From: Saururus chinensis
Lineage: Eukaryota; Streptophyta; Magnoliopsida; Piperales; Saururaceae
Assembly: GCA_035235625.1 (NCBI GenBank)
Contig: CP141140.1
Coordinates: 7,460,685 to 7,524,684 of the forward strand
Direction of reading: 5' to 3'
DNA length: 64,000 bases
Shown: in pieces, positions 47,501-63,905 of the stretch
How the letters are laid out: each line of letters begins with the position of its first letter
How positions within the stretch are numbered: the first letter of the stretch is position 1
Translations under genes and position numbers: made by a program
The notes under the pieces: model-generated
The model's database searches: none
What the model was told of the DNA's origin: nothing
What the model saw: only the letters and a program-made list of their open reading frames with translations

Positions 47501-49061
47501 AGTGTCAGAATCAATGCGGCAAAACCCGCGATCCACGGCAGCACACTAGGGGCGGCCGGGAGAAATGTCATGCCAACATAAGTGGCATATATGACCGAAA
47601 CACGATGTGTACTCACAGAAGGTCGGCCGGTGGCTAAGATGTACTCGACCGGCCACAAAACATCGAAATCGGCCGTGGACAGCACCCAATGGCGACGATT
47701 TCGGTCAACAAAGGCCCACATAAGGGCGGAGGGCGTGGGGCAACGCTCGAGGACAGTGGAGAGGTGGAGGAGGACTCTAGTGGTCAACTCCACTCGGTGG
47801 CAAAGCCATCCGATGGTCAGGCGGCACAAATACGGCGCCTAAACCCAAAAATGCACGCGCGGCCACTTGCACACGCGGCCAAACAGTGCCACTATAGGGG
47901 GAGATGGGTCGGACGGTGGCGACCCAAGGCCCATATAAGGGCTGCCAAGCTAAGGCCAAGACATGGTGGCCGATCGAAGCGGCGACATCGCCGACCGCCA
48001 CCCACAACTAACACACGTAGTGCGGTGGCTGTGCATCTCACACGATATAGGGCAAAGGCAAGCGGCCCACTCCGAGCGGAGGTGTAATTGGCCAAGTGGG
48101 GCTGGCCCTCACTGTCGCCGAGCCGGGGCAGAGCCCATGATGGCCAAATGGCCCACGGCTCGCCAAAGGCAACAACCCGAGATGCACCCAAAGCGTCTAA
48201 TCGGGCGGAGCAAAATAATAGAGGCGGGGCGGGGTCGGAAACGGAAAACCCCTGCCGACACAGGGTCGAGGTAGGCTGGACGGGTCCAACCGGAGTCCGT
48301 CCGGTGGCCGGACGACGACCGAAAATCCGGGCGTCTCAAAAAAACTCACGGACAGTGAGATGGGAAATATGACCAAAACCCGACCAAATGTTCGGCAGCT
48401 CACAGCGGAGCGCAGAAAGCACGGCGGCGGCTCTAGCCAGCGCCTATGGGTTCCTAGCGGCCAACTAAACATAAGTCTAGTTGAGAGCGGCCGCAAACGA
48501 CGTCAAAATCGTACACCCATAGCTCAAAAACGGGATTAAAGGAGTGAAAAATCCCGAAAAAGGTTCGGTACCTTGTGGAGGAGCGAAGAGGCCGTGGCGG
48601 CGGTCATAGCCGGTGTCTATGGACTCGTAGCGGTGAGGCAAAGCAGATCAGGACAAGAATCGCCGGAATCCGATGGCGAAGGACGGAGAACGGAGCGACC
48701 GGAATCGAGCTCGGGTTCTCACAAAAACCACTGGACGCAAAATGTTACTGACTTCGAAATTTTTAGAATGTCGGTTCTGGAATCCGACGAAAGATTTATA
48801 TATAATCTTTTTAATTTTTACCTTTACGTCCCTAACACGCGTTTACCCATCGGTTACGCGTTATACCTCCAAAATTCGCGCCGTAAGTGCGCAGCGAGGC
48901 CCGCGGCCTACGACTAAGCCCCACACCCGACTCTACGGGTATAAATACGGAGAAAAATACACAAATATGAATACGCTAAAGCGCCGTATTTTCCTGCCGA
49001 AAATGACCAGAAAAATAGCAGGAAAATCACAGAAAATCTTAGAAAATTCTGGGACATTACA
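44575..49061. mobile_element. 4.5-kb LTR-type element, probably a solo LTR, with 5-bp target duplication
   Basis: The element starts TGTAACGCCCGAGATTTTTC and ends TTCTGGGACATTACA, the TG...CA ends of an LTR. It is flanked by GTCTC at 44570-44574 and GTCTC at 49062-49066. Repeats of the TTTAATTTGTACTTG type occur on both sides, showing insertion into pre-existing DNA. No gag, protease, reverse transcriptase or integrase frame is visible and no second LTR boundary was seen, so a solo LTR is most likely. The TGTAACGCCCGAGA start and large size resemble LTRs of Ty3/gypsy Tekay/Del chromoviruses; that assignment is inference. Confidence 0.75.
45330..45815. repeat. ACTCATAC/CTTACAGTC minisatellite inside the LTR element
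   Basis: Motifs such as CTTACTCGTAC, CTCATACTCATAC and CTTACAGTCGT recur in imperfect short periods throughout. The 205-residue open frame across it (rich in Tyr, Ser, His and Thr) is a product of the repeat and not a gene. Confidence 0.8.
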
Positions 49062-49066
49062 GTCTC

Positions 49067-50735
49067 GCTCTCTATTTTGTTATTTAATTTGTCATTGTCT
49101 CAATTTTGTTCTCGTTTTTTAGTGGTTAATTAATTTATAGTATTTGTTTTGAGTAATTTGTCCTTGTCTTGTAAGTTCTATTATTTATATGATGTGTGTT
49201 TTTTAATTTGTACTTGTTTTTTTAATTTGTATTGGTATGTGTTCTTTAATTTGTATTTGTCTCTGTTATATTCCTATATTTGTTCTTTAATTTATACTTA
49301 TATGTTCTTTGATTTGTACTTGTTCTCTAAGTTCTATTGTGAAGTTGTAATTTAGATACAAAGTAGGTAAATTATAACTCATGTTTATCATGTATTTAGC
49401 TTGTTATAAGTTGGGAATGTTTAGCGGTGATCGGACAATGACAAGGGAAAATTTAAGATAGTTCTAATACAAGTTGTAGTTTTAGTACAATAAAATTTAT
49501 TAAAAAAGTTTTTTTATAGAAAAATAAAAAAATATTATTATATAAAAACCTCAAAAGATCGTGGCCTGGCTTGAGCCCGCATATTTTTTAGGGTCAAAGC
49601 CAATTTTTTCCATATCAAGTTAGGGCCGGGTCGGGCTTAAATTTTTGTTTTTTCTCTTTAAGGTCGGTCTTGGGCCTACCTTTGGCCCGCCAGGGCTCAA
49701 CCCGCTTGTAGTCCTATCGGTCGATATGGCCTTCCAGGGTTGTGAATATACTCCATATATTCTATATTTAAAAATGTTTCACATAAACGCTATCCAAAAA
49801 CGCTTGTGGACGATGGTTATATGGTGTCACAGGGTAGCAAAGTGAACCATTTATGACACGTGCTGGGGCACACACACACATGTGGAAGTATTGTATATTA
49901 GGTGTGTATGCATTGCGGGAACTACTTATAGTGTTGCACATCATGTATGCAGGCATTGCGGGGAAGGCCCGCAACATGTGTGTGCAACGTTGTGAAGAAT
50001 GTACGCAACGATGCACACACATAGTTGGCTATGTTGGGACACATTGTCGACTAGCATATCTTTGGATTCTTAAGATGTCCCATCCCCCCTAAATAGTGTT
50101 GGAGAGTCCCTTGGAGTGTTTTTGGGCCGTTTGGCAGACTTTGGAGGAACTATGCTCGTATGGCCAATTTGGCTGCCACTCTAGTAGAATGAAAAAAATC
50201 TCTTATGCTATATAGGGGGGACATGGTGAGATAAAATGTTAAGCTATTAGAATGATGTCTAGCCTTGCAACCGCCTGTCTCGGGTGACAACAAGGGTTTG
50301 TTGTGTTGCTAGCTATCATGTCAGGAGCCCCGTTCTTTAGGAGATGGGGCTCTCTGACCTGCACAGCAGCCGTCCGGCCTTATGGTCTATTGGATACAAA
50401 GACCCTTGCATGCACATGGCTGAGATGGACTATTTGGATGTTCGAGTTGCCTAAGTTGAATCTGTACATCACAAGGAGGTGTCCCCCTCCGGCTAGCTTG
50501 CTTGGGAAATGTCTCAGCGATGATCACCATCCAAAAACGCTCATGGGTGATGGCTGTATGGGCTCCTAGTATGGGCGTAGGCCCGCACGTGCGGCTAGTG
50601 TACCTTGGCAATCACTTGGCGAGCGAAAATACCATTGCTCATTTTCATTTCCTCCAGTTCAAGTTTTTTTTATATTGTGGACTTTTAATTCCTCCATAAT
50701 TTTGTTTTTTAGTTACCACCCAATTCTTTTTTTTT
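49067..50735. other. Repeat-rich DNA, no supported gene
   Basis: It starts with the continuation of the TTTAATTTGTACTTG repeats, then GGGCCGGG/GGCCTGG blocks near 49560-49715. A CCAAAAACGCT-containing motif near 49795 recurs near 50531. The outline suggests old DNA transposons whose ends I cannot define. Confidence 0.5.
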
Positions 50736-50739
50736 GTAT

Positions 50740-51293
50740 TTTGCATTTTTAGAAACAGAAGTAAAAATTTTTTGCATTAATTTAAAAAATTTATAGTTGA
50801 ATGTAAATTACGGCTGGTAATTAAAATTTTTAGAATAAATTTAAATGTCGCGTCAAACTCAATTTTAAACTTTAAACTATTATAACTTTATCTCTCAAAC
50901 TTTGGATATAAACGTTCTTGATACTATTGCACTCATAAATTCAAACTTTATCAAATAAGATCCTATAAGTGTAGGTAATTTTGAACTTTTAAAGTGGGCC
51001 TCACTTATATACCATGTTTTTTTAGGCTCAAATTGATATGAGAGATAACCGTTAAAAAGTAATATAATCTATCATTTTCGAAATGGAGGCTGGAAGCCGG
51101 AATCAACGAAATCACCTCACGAGGTGATTTGGTGATTCCGACTAATTCTCGCTCGAAATGGCTTAGAATTAATTTTTAGATAAAATTAAAAATTTCACCT
51201 ACTTTCTACACACAAACATGATTCTGATAATTCAAACCGAAATTAGGGTGAAATCAACAGAATCTTACGTAAATTCAGTACACAAATAACCCC
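50740..51293. mobile_element. Worn, inverted copy of the 7737-8281 Harbinger MITE
   Basis: Read on the minus strand, the interior matches the 7737-8281 element closely: ATATCAATTTGAGCC, AAAGTTCAAAATTACCTAC and GAGTTTGAC segments occur in the same order. One end still reads TTCAGTACACAAATAACCCC (minus-strand start GGGGTTATTTGTGTACTGAA). The other end, near 50740, has decayed and no TTA duplication is visible. Confidence 0.75.
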
Positions 51294-52219
51294 TCCAATT
51301 TTGTTTCTCGGAAGCCTGAAATGCCCAAGGGCCACCTTGTTCGACCATTCGAAGTGAACGGGCCAACTACTCAACTGGACTAGATTTTTACAAAATGGCG
51401 GGCCTAAAGAGTGAGCTTCCTGTTCACACTGCCAAACGCCATTACCAATCTCCAGCCTTAGACCCCCAATCCCATTTCCAATAATCATCGAGCAACTAAG
51501 AAGCTATGACAAAGGCCCATTTGGCTCATAAATAGGCAATCGATTTATGAGACGCATTCCTACAATTATTTCCAAAATCAGTTTCCAGGATTTATGACTT
51601 TTATTACAATCTAATAATCCAAACAATCTTTTTGAACCGGACAAGTATGATTTCCAATAATATTTTTGCAGTTCTCATATTCTAATTGTTCTAACAATTT
51701 ATTCACCCAGCGTAATTTGGAAAAAAATTAATAGCATAAATAGGCCCGAATAAAATCCTTGCACTCTTTAATAAAGGAAAAGGCAAATTTGTACTGTTCA
51801 AAGACAATAGATTACCTAACAAGCATCTACTAAATATACGTTCACCAATTTGGGTTCTGCACATGCTAAGGTTTAAGGGTTTAGACAGAATTGATTTTTT
51901 TTAACTTAAATCTGTGGGTATAATAGCATAAGGTTTAAGCCTTTAATGACTCTAGCCTGGTGGCTCAGAGAAGTGCACAAAATCTTCATACATTTTTTTT
52001 TTTGCGATATTTGTATGCTTTTGTGTTGCGATCTTGAATTATCAAGGATTGCTGGCAAACCAGCGAATTCTACTTCTTATTTTTTTTCTTGTGTATTGTG
52101 GGGAAAATGCCTCAAGTCTCTAGGAGACTTACACTATCTCTCTTTCTCTCCATTTTCGCGTCCATGGAAATCTTTTCCTCGTGGTCATCATTGTGGGATA
52201 AAAATAATTTAACTAAATA
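51294..52219. other. Intergenic DNA, no supported gene
   Basis: AT-rich sequence. Open frames are short and without family resemblance. Confidence 0.5.
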
Positions 52220-52229
52220 TTAAATTTAA

Positions 52230-53749
52230 GGGAAAATTATTTTAAAAATAATTTTTAAAAAATATTTACCAAATTAACCCACTTTAAAAAATATTTCCCT
52301 AAGTAGTATTGTTTTTTCCTACATAGGTGTCAGCCAAGCCGCTGACGCTTGTATATATTTTTTTTAAATTATATTGATTTCGTCCTTTTGAAGGATGAAA
52401 TCAACTTAAACTTGATTTCATCCTTCCAAAGGACGAAATCTGTTTAAAAAAAATTAAAGGACGAAATTGCTATACTTCACAAAATCTAGCACATGGCTAG
52501 TGCAACCTTAAGCCGATTGTCCTTTAAAATGACAAAATTATGCTTCAATTTTTTTAAAAAATATATTTTTAAACTGACTTTTAACACCTGTCCCTATTCA
52601 TTCATCCAACACATTATACAATCATTCCACATATTATACATTCAATTCACACACATTATATAGATCAAGTGCACTAGTCCCTGTTCATTCATTCCACGCA
52701 CATGTTTAAATTAACATCCACAAAACATCAAACTTATAACATTAAAGTTATTGACATCAACTATCATCTACACAACATATAAATAAGCATAAAATATAAA
52801 TGTTTATAAAATATATGTTTGGTTTAAAAGAAACATATGACAAATCTAATACACTCAATATCACGATCTCCTACGTCCTCGACTTCGACCCCAATGGTGC
52901 TGTACGAGCTCCTCCTACTCATCATGGTCTGCCTGCTCCTCATGATCCACCTACTCCTCATGATCCGCCTACTCCAGCTCCAACTCTGGATGTGGCTATG
53001 GCTCTGGCTCCGCATAAGTAATAGACGGCTCAACACGAGCTGGCCGCTGTCGTCTATAATACAATATCGAATCTAATTGAGAATAAGCTACATGAGGAGT
53101 GACCGGAAATGATGAACAGAGAGGAGAGCTATGTTATGCTGATGAAGATGGAATATCAGGGAATGAATCGTGCATCGACTGTGTCTGAGCGGCCTCGTCG
53201 ATAAGATCATGTCTACGAACATCTGTAATCACCGACTGAAGTAGTGATAAGCTATAAAGGACATCATCATGCTATGGCCCTAAGCATCAACTGACATGAT
53301 GCTAAAAAGTCCTCACCCGAAGTACATGTGTTAATTGCGTCATTCAAATGTGCATGCGTACATCGCGCTAATCGAAGCTATAAGAAAAATAAATTAAAAA
53401 TTAGATAAATAATAAATTAAAAAGTCCTTTTAAAGGATGAAATGGGCTTAAGGTTGTACCGGCCATGTGCTGGATTTTGTGAAGTATAGCAATTTCATCA
53501 TTCTTTAGAAAGATGAAATTAAGTTTAAGTTGATTTTGTCCTTTTTTAGAATGACAAAATTAAATTTAAGTTGATTTCATCCTTCAAATATATATATATA
53601 TATATATTTAAAAAAAAAAGCCACGCAAGTGCCAAGTGCCGGCCGCTAACACCTACGTGGCAAAAAGGAACACCACTTTGGAAAATATTTCCTAAAGTGG
53701 GTTGATTTGGTAAATATTTTTTTAAAAATTATTATTTAAATAATTTTCC
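52230..53749. mobile_element. Mutator-like element with about 320-bp inverted repeats
   Basis: The left arm (52230 to about 52550) and right arm (about 53430-53749) are inverted copies. Matching segments include GGGAAAATTATTT at the outer end, ATATTTACCAAAT-AACCCAC, a GTGTCAGC/GTGTTAGC block, repeated AAGGATGAAATC/GATTTCATCCTT motifs and CTTCACAAAATC. The flanks are TTAAATTTAA on both sides (52220-52229, 53750-53759); this is itself a palindrome, so it may be a 9-10 bp target duplication or part of the inverted repeat. Long inverted repeats plus a mobile-domain relic point to the Mutator superfamily. Confidence 0.7.
52850..53380 (-). pseudogene. Plant mobile domain (MAIN-like) C-terminal relic
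   Basis: On minus, the end of a decayed frame reads LARCTHAHLNDAINTCTSGE, later VRRHDLIDEAAQTQSMHDSF, and finally a tail with HHWGRSRGRRRS. This resembles the C-terminal part of aminotransferase-like plant mobile domain proteins, which are often carried by Mutator-like elements. Several stops interrupt it. The match is from pattern memory and is moderate. Confidence 0.5.
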
Positions 53750-53759
53750 TTAAATTTAA

Positions 53760-55465
53760 TTAAACATAAATATTAAACGTAAATTGTGCCAAGTGACTTT
53801 AACTAAATCATTTTTTTAGGATCAAAGTGTCTAAATACACTCTCTCCATTTCATATTAATAGTAAAAAATAAATATTTTATTATATAATTAGACCCATAG
53901 TTAAAAGAATAAGAAATAGTTTTAAAATTTATTTTAAGTGCCTAGCTACCTAAATTGACCGAAATAAAACTTTTACTATTGGACAATTTTTTTAAAAAAT
54001 AGAAATAGTTTTAAGTGCTTATGTTTGCAGCATCCTTTAAGCAGCGCCTTTAGCTAAAACTAAAACTTTACATATGTTAGATTTTCTTTCAAAAGTAGAA
54101 ATTTTATATGAGTACTAGCTCACGCACATGAGTGTGAGCTTAAATGTCATATGTTATTGGTTCAAGTTCCAAAGATAAAAAGAGGTAGAAACTAATTTAC
54201 CCATTAAATTATGTGCACTATGAAATCAAAATGCAGATGATATCAAGCTCATGCAATAGCACATGAACCAAATCTTATATATACGAGTCTCATACATAGA
54301 ATGTTGTAGATCAACATTGAAGAAGTAATTGCGACGGGGAGGGGAGGGTGGCTACGACGGTGTAACTTCAAATTTCAAAATGCTCAAGTGGCTTTATCCT
54401 TCTTTCCACTTTTCGGTGTTCAGCACTAGATGTTTTTACCAGTTAAATGTTTTTACCAGAGGCCCCAAGACCATTTAATTCCGTTTAACACAAATACGAC
54501 GCAAGCTAACTTTAATTAGGTTGACGGGATTCAGGAACCACGTTTTTCCATTCCAATCTACGAGCACGTGAATCTTCCAGGTCCATGATTTTCAAATTTC
54601 TCTTTCTTTCTGACAGGTGGGCTGGACTCCGAGGCGGCGCGTGAAGAAAGCGAAAGAACAGAATGGCGGTGAGACCGGCTTGCCGCACGTATGGGCTGCC
54701 ACCGTGCCACGGATTCATCCAAGCGGGCCCGTGATGTCCCCACTCTAACTACCACCTTCTCCGCCCCCCCCAGCTGGCCGGTCCGTGGCGTCTACGTCGT
54801 CTCTCGTGGGCCCGCTCCGCACTTCTCAACCCATGATGGCCAAATGAATTTCGAACCGAAGCCCGGGTCTTTCTTCTCCCTCAGGCGGCTGAGTCTCCGC
54901 ATCCCAAGGCGCCTTCCCCCTCTCCTCCACTGTCTCTTCCACCCTCGCAAATCCCAACGGCTTTAATTCGAAATCCCTCTCTACGCGGGTCTTAACTCTG
55001 AAAGGTCTCTAACTATTTAATCTAACTCAACCGGGACTTTGCAACTTCGGTCCTCTGCACGAATTAATGGCGGCATCCCCTTCTTAGGGTCTGCAGAGTG
55101 CAGCTCTCTCCCTCTACTTCAACATTCTGATCGAGGTAAATTTAGTTTCTGCAACTGTGGCGCCACCCTTATCTATAAAGCTATCCAACATTTATTTGTA
55201 TGGGTTTGCTGTTTTCATGGTTTTCAGTCAAGGATTTGACTGCAAAATGTTTTTTTTTTTATATTGGTTATCTAGAGTTCTACCAACTACCAAGGTAAGT
55301 ACGGCTATGCCCCATTGTCCGCTTCGCTTTGTCAACCCTAGGAGTGAAATGCGTTGAGTGTGATGGGTGGATGATTAGTGTTGATTTTAGTGCGTTCAGG
55401 TTGTGCTAAATAATGGTTGTTTATGGATTTTGTGATTGTGGGTTGTGGAGCAGACTATCGAAGGC
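53760..55465. other. Promoter and 5' UTR region of the SINA-type gene
   Basis: The first 1 kb is AT-rich and includes a Stowaway relic at 53835. From about 54510 the sequence turns GC-rich, typical of a promoter and leader. A 5' UTR intron is plausible, with a donor near 55137 and an acceptor just before 55454. Confidence 0.5.
53835..53905. mobile_element. Truncated Stowaway MITE head
   Basis: ACACTCTCTCCATTTCATAT resembles the left terminus of a Stowaway element (CTCCCTCCGTCCCATATTAA type). The matching GGGAGGGAG right end is not found within the next 200 bp. Confidence 0.4.
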
Positions 55466-58400
55466 ATGGATTTCGAAGAAAAGCGTAGCACTCCGGAAGT
55501 GGTAGTGTTGGATTCCCCTCTGAAAGAGAACGCATCCGAAGCTGGTGAGCTTGTGAATGAGCCTTCTCCCCTGGTGACGAAGCTCAGTGCCACGGTTATT
55601 AACGGTGTCCGCGAGTTATTGGAGTGTCCCGTGTGCTTGAGTGCGATGTACCCCCCTATCCATCAGGTTTTTCCTTCTTGCCGCATAATTTATTGTCTTG
55701 TTCATGAGAATTGTTTTGGGACATTTTTAAGTGCGTTCTCATCTTCTAGTTGTCCTCCTCATCACTTTTTACAGTAAAATGTTTTTGCATTTCTATACTG
55801 CTGTTTTGTATTGCAAATAAATGTCTGATGTATGTGTTGATTATGTAGGGGGAGTCACAGGCTGCAGATGATTTTAATTTATTTGTGTATATATATAGGG
55901 AACTCGATCTCATGGATCTGTTGGATCCTTCTCATATGGTCTTTTGACTGGAACGGAAAGATCCACTTTTAAAATGTAATAAGTATGGTCTACTGTTCCA
56001 CGCATATGATCTTATTAAGACTATGCTTGCCAATCTGCCTCTTCCATTGGATTGTGCAAAAATATCTTTTTAAAGACTTCAATTGTCATTTGCAACCATT
56101 TTTTACCCCAATACTTGTGGAGGTGGGAAGGCTTGGGGGGTGGGCAGGGTTATTCTACAGAGCTTAACATGGGAATGGTTCCCATATATTGGTTGAAAAT
56201 CAAGTAAAATGATGTTCAGGCAAGAAAGTTGCTAATGTGTTTTGGTAATGGTTACTTTGTGACAAGGTTATCTAAAGCGCCAATTTGGCTCTACCAGGAG
56301 ATAGATAATGATGTTGTTGCGTCTTTAATGGGTTTGCGAGTGAGTTGTGCTAGAAGATGATCAATAAATTAATATACATCATTGCAGCCATATGTTTTGC
56401 ACATGGAATGTGAGATGAAGGAGATAAACGAAATTGATGCTTGGTAGCAATTGTCTATATCACCTGTATCCTTGTCTTTCATATGCTTAACTTGGGTGCA
56501 GATTAATTGTCGAGGTAGATCAAAGTTAAATTTTTTGTTGTTAACGAGAATTTAGGTGAATTAATTGGAACAAGTATGATCTTTAGCTGTTATCTTATAT
56601 AGGATTGGTGTGATTTGATGAGTTACAAAATATTGAAATCTAACACTATAGTTATTTAGATTGGTGAGAAGATTAAGAGTTCATAAAGGGTAGCTGTCTT
56701 TCCTGTGCAACCCGTCTATTTATGGGTTCTTCTGGGTGGTTAATGATGCCTTTGTTCATCTTGTCTTCCACTTTTTGCTATGTATGCGGTCTATTTCTGG
56801 TTCTTATAGCATATGATATTTATATCATCATCCTTAGATTAGTGAATGCGCCTTGACCTGTATACTTGTTTCCTTCATTCTTAGGATATTTATATCATTG
56901 TACTTAGATTAGTGAATGCACTCTCAATGCTGTCTTTTTGTTAGTCAAGCAACTCTTGGATTATTACAAATACAAAATAGGTTTATGTGAGAGTACTTGA
57001 TGAGCTTGTATACATGGTATACTATGGTTGTTTAATTATTTTTCTTCCTTGGTCAATTTCAGTGTTCAAACGGCCACACTATATGTTCTGGATGCAAGCC
57101 TAGAGTGCAAAACCGGTGTCCTACATGCAGGAATGAACTTGGAAATATACGATGTCTTGCTCTAGAGAAGGTGGCAGCTTCTCTCGCGCTGCCATGTAAA
57201 TATCAGTGCTTTGGTTGTGTGGGTATATACCCTTACTACAGTAAACTAAAGCATGAATCACAGTGTAGTTACAGACCATATAACTGTCCATATGCTGGTT
57301 CTGATTGCACTGTTGTTGGAGATATTCCTCATCTAGTGGCCCATTTAAAAGATGAACACAAAGTAGATATGCACAATGGTAGCAGCTTCAACCATCGCTA
57401 TGTCAAGGCAAACCCACATGAGGTCGAGAATGCAACATGGATGTTAACGGTAAACTTCACTTTTTGTTGCCATTGTTGTGTACTTGTGTTTGTACTTCAG
57501 GCCATTTACATTGTTCTACTTTACCGGGATTTGCTGGCAAGCTTTATTTAACTGGTTACTTCCTTCTCTTCGATTGATAGTTGTACCTTGAAAGCTCCTT
57601 AGATCCATGTCAATTTTGATGGGAGACCTGCCGAAACCTGTATACATTGTTTAGAAATTTCCAATTGTGGTACTAGGAAATTTACCAAATTATGTCATAT
57701 TCTACCTTGAGGAATTCTGCAAATAGTTATTTATTAGTAATCAGTTGCTGTTTAGTATTTGATTTCTACTTATGTGATGCTTGGAGTTAAGTTATTTTGT
57801 GGTGGATCCTTGAATTTGGTGCGTTTGGATATTTGCACTTCTGAATCTGTAATGATTTAAATCAAGCATCTGTTTTCTTGATCGCACCATTTGCATGGTG
57901 TTCATGTTCTTACAGGTGTGGTCCTAAGTGCTCAATACCTACACGTTGTTAAAGTCATTGACTCTCTCAGCTTCAAAGTGTTCTTAATAATTTGAAGTAC
58001 TCTGAGCAGAATTCTGTTATTTTTAGTTGCTACTTGTTTTATTCTGTATTCAACTAAAGAATAAACTTTTTGTATGCAAGTTGATTTAATTTTTCAAAAT
58101 GGTGCTTGTGCTTTGTATTCGTAAGAATAATATTTAAGACCATGACATCTTAATTTGATTTTTGATAAATGTAAAAAAGGAGCATGCTATTGGTTTAGCA
58201 GAAAAGCACCTATTTATGAGACCTAGCAATTCCATTCCTTACCCATGATAAAGAAAAGATGAATCAGTTTGCAGCTTTCCTAGTTTTGAACGAATGTTCA
58301 CAATTTAATTGCAACCCACCCCACACTTGACATCTCATACTTGCTGTATTTCTTGATCATAATTCTGAGGGCAGTTTTGAGGCATTTTCTGGCATTAGTT

Positions 58401-58911
58401 GCCTTTAGGTATATGGTTGTTATCCCCAAAGATGATGGCAGATGCCTACCTGTAATTTATTTTTTTATTGTTATTTGTTTGTTGTCAATTTCTGTATCAT
58501 AGACTCATAGCTCGTAGTTGTAATGGCTATTCCTCTTTGTTCTCTTTTGGGTTATGTGACAGATTGTAGAAATCACTGTGCTGTCTCTAGGTTTTCAGTT
58601 GCTTTGGGCAGTTCTTCTGTCTGCATTTTGAAGCTTTTCAGCTTGGAATGGCGCCTGTTTACATAGCATTTTTGCGATTTATGGGAGACGATAATGAGGC
58701 CAAAAATTACAGTTACACTTTGGAAGTAGGTGGTAGTGGGAGGAAGCTGATTTGGCACGGTATCCCACGAAGCATCAGAGACAGTCATAGGAAGGTTCGT
58801 GATAGTTACGATGGGCTAATTATCCAGAGAAACATGGCCCTCTTTTTCTCAGGTGGCGACAGGAAAGAGTTGAAATTGAGGGTCACAGGAAGGATATGGA
58901 GGCAACAGTGA
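55466..58911 (+). CDS. SINA/SIAH-type RING E3 ubiquitin ligase (SINAT family)
   Basis: Three exons (55466-55666, 57063-57449, 58591-58911) with phase-0 introns of 1.4 and 1.1 kb encode 302 residues, the normal SINAT length. The C3HC4 RING uses Cys54, Cys57, Cys68, His72, Cys75, Cys78, Cys86 and Cys89. A SIAH-type zinc finger (CKYQCFGC ... HESQCSYRPYNCPYAGSDC ... HLVAHLKDEH) follows, then the TRAF-like substrate-binding fold (NPHEVENATWMLTVF, LHFEAFQLGMAPVYIAFLRF, GIPRSIRDSHRKVRDS, LKLRVTGRIW). SINAT proteins ubiquitinate substrates such as NAC1 and the autophagy/ESCRT machinery in Arabidopsis; the substrate here is unknown. The start is the first in-frame ATG; the N-terminal 45 residues are acidic and variable, as usual. 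Confidence 0.95.
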
Positions 58912-60245
58912 ATTGTTCTTGTTTCTTTACCCTTATGATTCTCTTCGTATAATAGCTAAATAGGTCTATCCTTGTCATGTATTTCTGGAATGTAGAAGGC
59001 AAACTCTCTTTGCTTGTCAGACATTAATACATGTGAGGAAAGATTTTTTTTTTCTAGTTTTTCTTTTAATCCCTGTTGTGCTTCATCATCTGTGATCAAT
59101 TTACAAATGTGGTGTGATGCTGTCTCAATTCTCAACTGCCAAGCACGCATTCAAATCTGTAATATTTGGCTTGACATCTCGCAATCGATCTTTCCTGCGG
59201 AGAACTGCAACAAATAAAAGAAGGGATAGGTTTCCAACTTTCCATAAACACTAATTGCCCACCATCTCAACGACCATAAAGGCTGTCCTTATATATTGAA
59301 CTTCAAACGGAAGATCAAATCTGAAATGAGGAATGATAGTAATGGGTGCACCTAACGTGCGAGCGTGGAACCAAACTGCCGGGCAAATCACGAATCACAA
59401 TATCAGGTCTAGCCAACTGGTGAACCTGTCATTGAGCTGGACAACCGACTAATCTGCCGTCACGTAATTCTTAATAGATATCAGGCTGCTGGACCGCTTG
59501 GCCCCGGCTTGAAGGATGTGCGACTGGGACCATGGGGCGCCAGATTGCTCTTCTCCGGCAGTCATAGGGCCCAGGACCGACACTTCTGGTCCGGGGTTTA
59601 AGTTTCAACGACACGGTCTGCTTACTTGGTAATTAGAAAAAGCTTTGTTCGTTTGGGGGGGGGGGGGGGGACGTTCAGTTTGGTAGGTATCGATAACCGC
59701 AGAGGCAGTATTGGTGGCCCCGGGTCTTGTGTTTGACTTTGCCGGCAGCGGCTTGCCTCGTGCCTGCAACCTTAAAAGAACACGTCCCTTGCAGAGAGAC
59801 GAACCCCTCCTTCCCATCCCAACCCAACCAGAAATTCGAAACCAGTTGTCAAGATAGAATTCACATGTTTTGTACCATATCTCGAAATGCAGTTGGGTTT
59901 CTTCTAAACGAGAAGCTCCCTTCATTGGCTTGTCGGATGGAGCTACAGCACAAGGTATTTTTTTTTTTGGTTTCGGAATTTGGTGGTTTTGTCTGATTCT
60001 CCGTATTGATGTTGGAATTCCAAGAGCACGTACATGCATTCTATATGTGTTCAATTATTTTATGGGATGGAATTCAATTTTCATTTCGGTTCAGCAAACT
60101 TCTTCGTGTTTTTTCTTTTTAAGTATTGTCTTCCACATGATTGCTGCTGAATAACAGGGCCTTTGATGCTTGTTCTCGATTTCGAAGAGTTGCAAGTTGA
60201 ACCTGTCACTACATGTTCGGCTGTTCGGATAGCCAGGGCACGTCG
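58912..60245. other. SINA gene 3' UTR and promoter of the ArfGAP gene
   Basis: The second half is the ArfGAP promoter and leader. A G homopolymer of 16 lies at about 59655-59670. A 5' UTR intron is plausible between about 59955 and 60158. No other gene is seen. Confidence 0.5.

Positions 60246-63905
<3,660 letters not shown>

Noticed and set aside
47467..48496. Several GC-rich overlapping open frames on both strands
   Set aside because: They overlap on both strands with no domain similarity and lie inside the LTR element; high GC alone explains the lack of stops.
54512..54966. Open frames on both strands in GC-rich DNA upstream of the SINA gene
   Set aside because: They fit promoter/leader composition and match no family.
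55436..55465. Extension of the SINA frame upstream of the ATG at 55466
   Set aside because: The extension has no ATG, and an AG acceptor just before 55454 suggests it is intron sequence.
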